A DNA stretch of 64,000 nt from positions 5,033 to 69,032 of the forward strand of contig NZ_AZRW02000030.1 in the NCBI RefSeq assembly GCF_000512695.2, given 5' to 3'. A program made the position numbers and the translations under genes. Positions 61,401-64,000 of this stretch are shown here, one piece after another. The notes below the pieces were generated by a model. That model did no database searches. It saw only the letters and a program-made list of their open reading frames with translations, and was not told where the DNA came from. Each line of letters starts with the position of its first letter. Position 1 is the stretch's first letter. This DNA comes from Pseudomonas sp. QTF5 (GTDB lineage: Bacteria; Pseudomonadota; Gammaproteobacteria; Pseudomonadales; Pseudomonadaceae).

Positions 61401-61486
61401 CGCCATTCGCGAGCAAGCCCGCTCCCACATTAGATCTGTGAACGCTGAAGATCCCTTGTGGGAGCGGGCTTGCTCGCGAAGGCGGC
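61401..61486. repeat. REP doublet between kdpC and kdpD
   Basis: CGCCATTCGCGAGCAAGCCCGC…CACAT faces TTGTGGGAGCGGGCTTGCTC then GCGAAGGCG. It forms a long hairpin and may separate the pump transcript from the sensor gene. Confidence 0.85.
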
Positions 61487-61530
61487 TGAACAATCACCAC
61501 TTCAACATCTGAAAAAAGAGATCCCCAAGC

Positions 61531-64000
61531 ATGAGCAACTCCGGCCGCGCCGACGCGCTGTTAGCAGACCTGCCCCGCGATGGCCGTGGCCGGCTCAAGG
61601 TATTCCTTGGCGCAGCCCCGGGGGTGGGCAAGACCTACGCCATGCTGCAAGCCGCCCACACTCAACTGCGCCAGGGCGTGAAAGTCATGGCCGGGGTGGT
61701 CGAGACCCACGGTCGCGCCGAAACCGAAGCGCTACTGGCTGGCTTGCCGCAGCAGCCATTGGTGCGCTCGGAATATCGCGGCGTGATGCTCGAAGAATTG
61801 GACCTCGACGGCCTGCTTGCCGCGAAACCGAAACTGGTATTGGTGGACGAACTGGCCCACAGCAATGCCCCCGGCAGTCGTCACGCCAAACGCTGGCAAG
61901 ACATCCAGGAATTGCTGGCCGCCGGCATCGACGTGTTCACCACGGTCAACGTCCAGCATCTGGAAAGTCTCAACGATCAGGTGCGCGGCATCACCGGCGT
62001 ACAGGTGCGCGAAACCCTGCCGGACTGGGTGTTGCAAGAAGCCTACGAACTGCTGCTGATCGACCTGCCGCCGCGCGAGTTGCTGGAGCGTCTGCGCGAC
62101 GGCAAAGTCTACGTGCCGGAGCAGGCACGGGCGGCCATCGATGCGTTCTTCACCCAGACCAACCTCACGGCCCTGCGTGAACTGGCGATGCAAACCGCAG
62201 CCGCTCAGGTCGATAACGATCTGGCCCAGGGTTATCGCCAGTTGGGGCAGGCCGCACCGGCCGTGCGCGGTCGTTTGTTGGTGGGCGTCGATGGCGATGC
62301 TCAGGCCGAGCGTCTGGTGCGCCACGCCAGTCGAGTGGCCCAGCGACGGCATTTGCCGTGGAGCCTGGTGCATGTGGACAACGGCCGTGTGCGCGACGAG
62401 CAATCGCGCCTGCGCCTGCAAAGCGCTCAGCAACTGGCCGAACGCCTCGGTGGTGAAGTGGTGTTGCTGCGCGCCGGTGAGGTGGCGAAGACGTTGATCC
62501 AGCACGCCGCTGAACGACGCGCCAGCCTGGTGCTGGTGGGCCAGTCGCGCCAGCGTTTGCGTCGACGGTTGTTCGGCGGCGGTCTGGCGTCTCGCTTACT
62601 GCGCGATGCTCGCGGGCTGGAAATCAACGTGCTCGACAGCGATCACGAACAGCATCAACCGCGCCAACGCTCGGCGCAGTCGCTGGTCTGGTTCGACTAC
62701 GCGTTGGCGCTGGTGGCGACGGTGCTCGCTAGTGCCTTGGCCTGGGCGGTGTCGAGCGTTTTGCCGCTGCCCAACATCTCGCTGGTGTTCCTCGCAGCGG
62801 TGTTGCTGGTGGCGGTGCGCAGCAGCCTCGGCCCTGCATTGGCCTGCGCGGTGCTGTCGTTTCTGACCTATGACTTTTTGTTCATTCCGCCGAATTTCTC
62901 CTTCAGAATCCAGCGCGAAGAAGACGTGTTGACCTTGCTGTTCTTTCTGCTGATGGCGGCCCTCACCGGCAACCTTGCGGCGCGGCAAAGGCGGCAATTG
63001 CAGGCCTTGCGCGACACCCAGGAAGAGACCAGCGAACTGCTCGACCTGTCGCGCAAACTCACCGCCGCCACCGACCGTCAGGCCGTGGTCAGCGCTGCGG
63101 CGCAACACCTCAACGGCTGGACCGACCTGAAACTGTGCCTGCTCAATCGCGATGGTCAGAGCGGCTGGAAAGTTGAAACCGGCGGGCCGCTGGAGTTCTC
63201 GGAAGCCGAGCGCGCCGCCGCCGACTGGGCCTGGCAACACGACCAACCGGCCGGCGCAGGCACCGGCACCTTGCCGTTCGGGCGCTGGTGGTGGTGGCCG
63301 TTGTCGGTGGACGATGGACCGTTGGCTCTGCTCGGCGTGTGTGCCAAAGAAGGTCAGACCCTGAGCGGCCAGCGTCGGCGCTTGCTGACCGCGCTGAGCC
63401 AACCGCTGGCCCAAGCATTGGCCCGCGCGCAACTGGCCGATGACCTTGAAGCGGCGCGCTTGCATGGTGAAACCGAGCAACTGCGCAGCGCACTGCTGGC
63501 CTCGGTGTCCCACGATTTACGCACGCCGCTGACCTCCATGCGCGGCAGCATCGACAGCCTGTTGGCGCTTGGCGAGGCGATTCCCCTGGAGGACCGTCGC
63601 GAACTGCTCGAAGGCACCCGCGATGAAGCCGAACGGCTGGATCGCTACATCCAAAACCTGCTGGACATGACTCGTCTCGGTCACGGCGCCCTGAAGTTGG
63701 CGCGGGATTGGGTGTCGCCGGGAGACATCGTCGGCAGTTCGCTCAATCGTCTGCGCGCGGTGCTGGCGTCGCTGCAGGTCATTACCGAAGTGCCGGCCGA
63801 ATTGCCGCTGCTCTTTGTGCATGCCGCGTTGATCGAACAAGCACTGGTCAATGTGCTGGAAAACGCCGCGCGTTTCTCACCACCTCGCGGGCGTCTTGAA
63901 TTGCGTGCCGGGACCACTGACAGCGAGCTGTTTTTTTCGGTGAGCGATGAAGGGCCGGGGATTCCGGAGGAGGAGCGGGCGAAGATTTTCGACATGTTCT
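61531..64000 (+). CDS. kdpD: Potassium sensor histidine kinase KdpD (partial)
   Basis: The first 823 residues of KdpD; the gene continues past the window. Order: KdpD N-terminal domain with Walker A GAAPGVGKT (27–35) and VLVDELAHSNAPG, a universal-stress-like domain (about 250–365), four closely spaced membrane helices (about 390–490), a GAF-like domain (about 520–640), HisKA with the phosphorylated His in SVSHDLRTPLTS, then ATPase N box NVLENAARFS and G1 box DEGPGIP. It should phosphorylate KdpE, expected immediately downstream, to switch on kdpFABC at low potassium. Confidence 0.96.
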   Translation, partial: MSNSGRADALLADLPRDGRGRLKVFLGAAPGVGKTYAMLQAAHTQLRQGVKVMAGVVETHGRAETEALLAGLPQQPLVRSEYRGVMLEELDLDGLLAAKPKLVLVDELAHSNAPGSRHAKRWQDIQELLAAGIDVFTTVNVQHLESLNDQVRGITGVQVRETLPDWVLQEAYELLLIDLPPRELLERLRDGKVYVPEQARAAIDAFFTQTNLTALRELAMQTAAAQVDNDLAQGYRQLGQAAPAVRGRLLVGVDGDAQAERLVRHASRVAQRRHLPWSLVHVDNGRVRDEQSRLRLQSAQQLAERLGGEVVLLRAGEVAKTLIQHAAERRASLVLVGQSRQRLRRRLFGGGLASRLLRDARGLEINVLDSDHEQHQPRQRSAQSLVWFDYALALVATVLASALAWAVSSVLPLPNISLVFLAAVLLVAVRSSLGPALACAVLSFLTYDFLFIPPNFSFRIQREEDVLTLLFFLLMAALTGNLAARQRRQLQALRDTQEETSELLDLSRKLTAATDRQAVVSAAAQHLNGWTDLKLCLLNRDGQSGWKVETGGPLEFSEAERAAADWAWQHDQPAGAGTGTLPFGRWWWWPLSVDDGPLALLGVCAKEGQTLSGQRRRLLTALSQPLAQALARAQLADDLEAARLHGETEQLRSALLASVSHDLRTPLTSMRGSIDSLLALGEAIPLEDRRELLEGTRDEAERLDRYIQNLLDMTRLGHGALKLARDWVSPGDIVGSSLNRLRAVLASLQVITEVPAELPLLFVHAALIEQALVNVLENAARFSPPRGRLELRAGTTDSELFFSVSDEGPGIPEEERAKIFDMF

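Noticed and set aside
61458..62180. 240-residue Arg-rich frame overlapping the start of kdpD
   Set aside because: Out of frame with kdpD, begins inside a REP element and has no domain.

Overview
The window is chromosomal DNA from a Pseudomonas of the P. fluorescens group. The evidence is the gene order ubiG–mupP–yciK, mtaD/mtnA, gyrA–serC–pheA–hisC–(tyrA-aroA)–cmk–rpsA–ihfB, which matches the P. aeruginosa PA3161–PA3173 neighbourhood as I recall it. Protein motifs are clearly pseudomonad, and nine intergenic spacers carry paired palindromic REP elements of the kind common in this group. No rRNA, tRNA, CRISPR array or insertion sequence was recognised.

Layout. (1) 1–12.4 kb: trhO, a DsbA-like thiol protein and an ABC exporter, then an inserted-looking 1390-residue orphan toxin-like gene on the other strand. 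After it come an RbdA-like PAS-GGDEF-EAL protein, a TenA/haem-oxygenase-fold protein and a second diguanylate cyclase. (2) 12.7–30.3 kb: conserved housekeeping block covering ubiquinone methylation, MurNAc-6P recycling, the methylthioadenosine pathway, DNA gyrase A, serine and aromatic amino-acid synthesis, cmk, ribosomal protein S1 and IHF-beta. (3) 30.5–50.9 kb: O-antigen locus. Right-going genes are rmlBDA, a rhamnosyltransferase-like GT2, a WbpV-like epimerase and a WbpL-like initiating transferase. Left-going genes are wzm/wzt, a giant methyltransferase–coiled-coil–GT–GT protein, a wrecked gene, wecB, a GT, and an AT-rich GtrB/SMR-flippase/GT-C module. Right-going wbpM and comEA close the locus. 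(4) 51–54.9 kb: SDR, a FabF-type synthase, an internally deleted GntR gene, a DUF1989 protein and a DUF2897 peptide. (5) 55–64 kb: ethanolamine-type permease and kdpFABC-kdpD; kdpD runs off the window.

How the O-antigen genes fit together (inference from families). WbpM and the WbpV-like protein would make UDP-QuiNAc or a similar 6-deoxy-HexNAc, and the WbpL-like enzyme would load it as the phosphate onto undecaprenyl phosphate. Rml enzymes would supply dTDP-L-rhamnose, though rmlC is not here, and WecB would supply UDP-ManNAc. Glycosyltransferases extend the chain in the cytoplasm, and Wzm/Wzt, with a sugar-binding Wzt tail, exports it. No wzx, wzy or wzz is visible, which fits the ABC-transporter route. 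The three-gene AT-rich module looks like a periplasmic glycan-decoration unit.

The most unusual items are the orphan toxin-like protein with a C-terminal deaminase signature and no visible immunity gene (3626–7798), the four-part O-antigen enzyme (42691–45732), the internally deleted gene left at its translational-coupling site (42570–42694), the internally deleted GntR gene (53298–53651), and a possible RNA structure over the kdpF ribosome-binding site.
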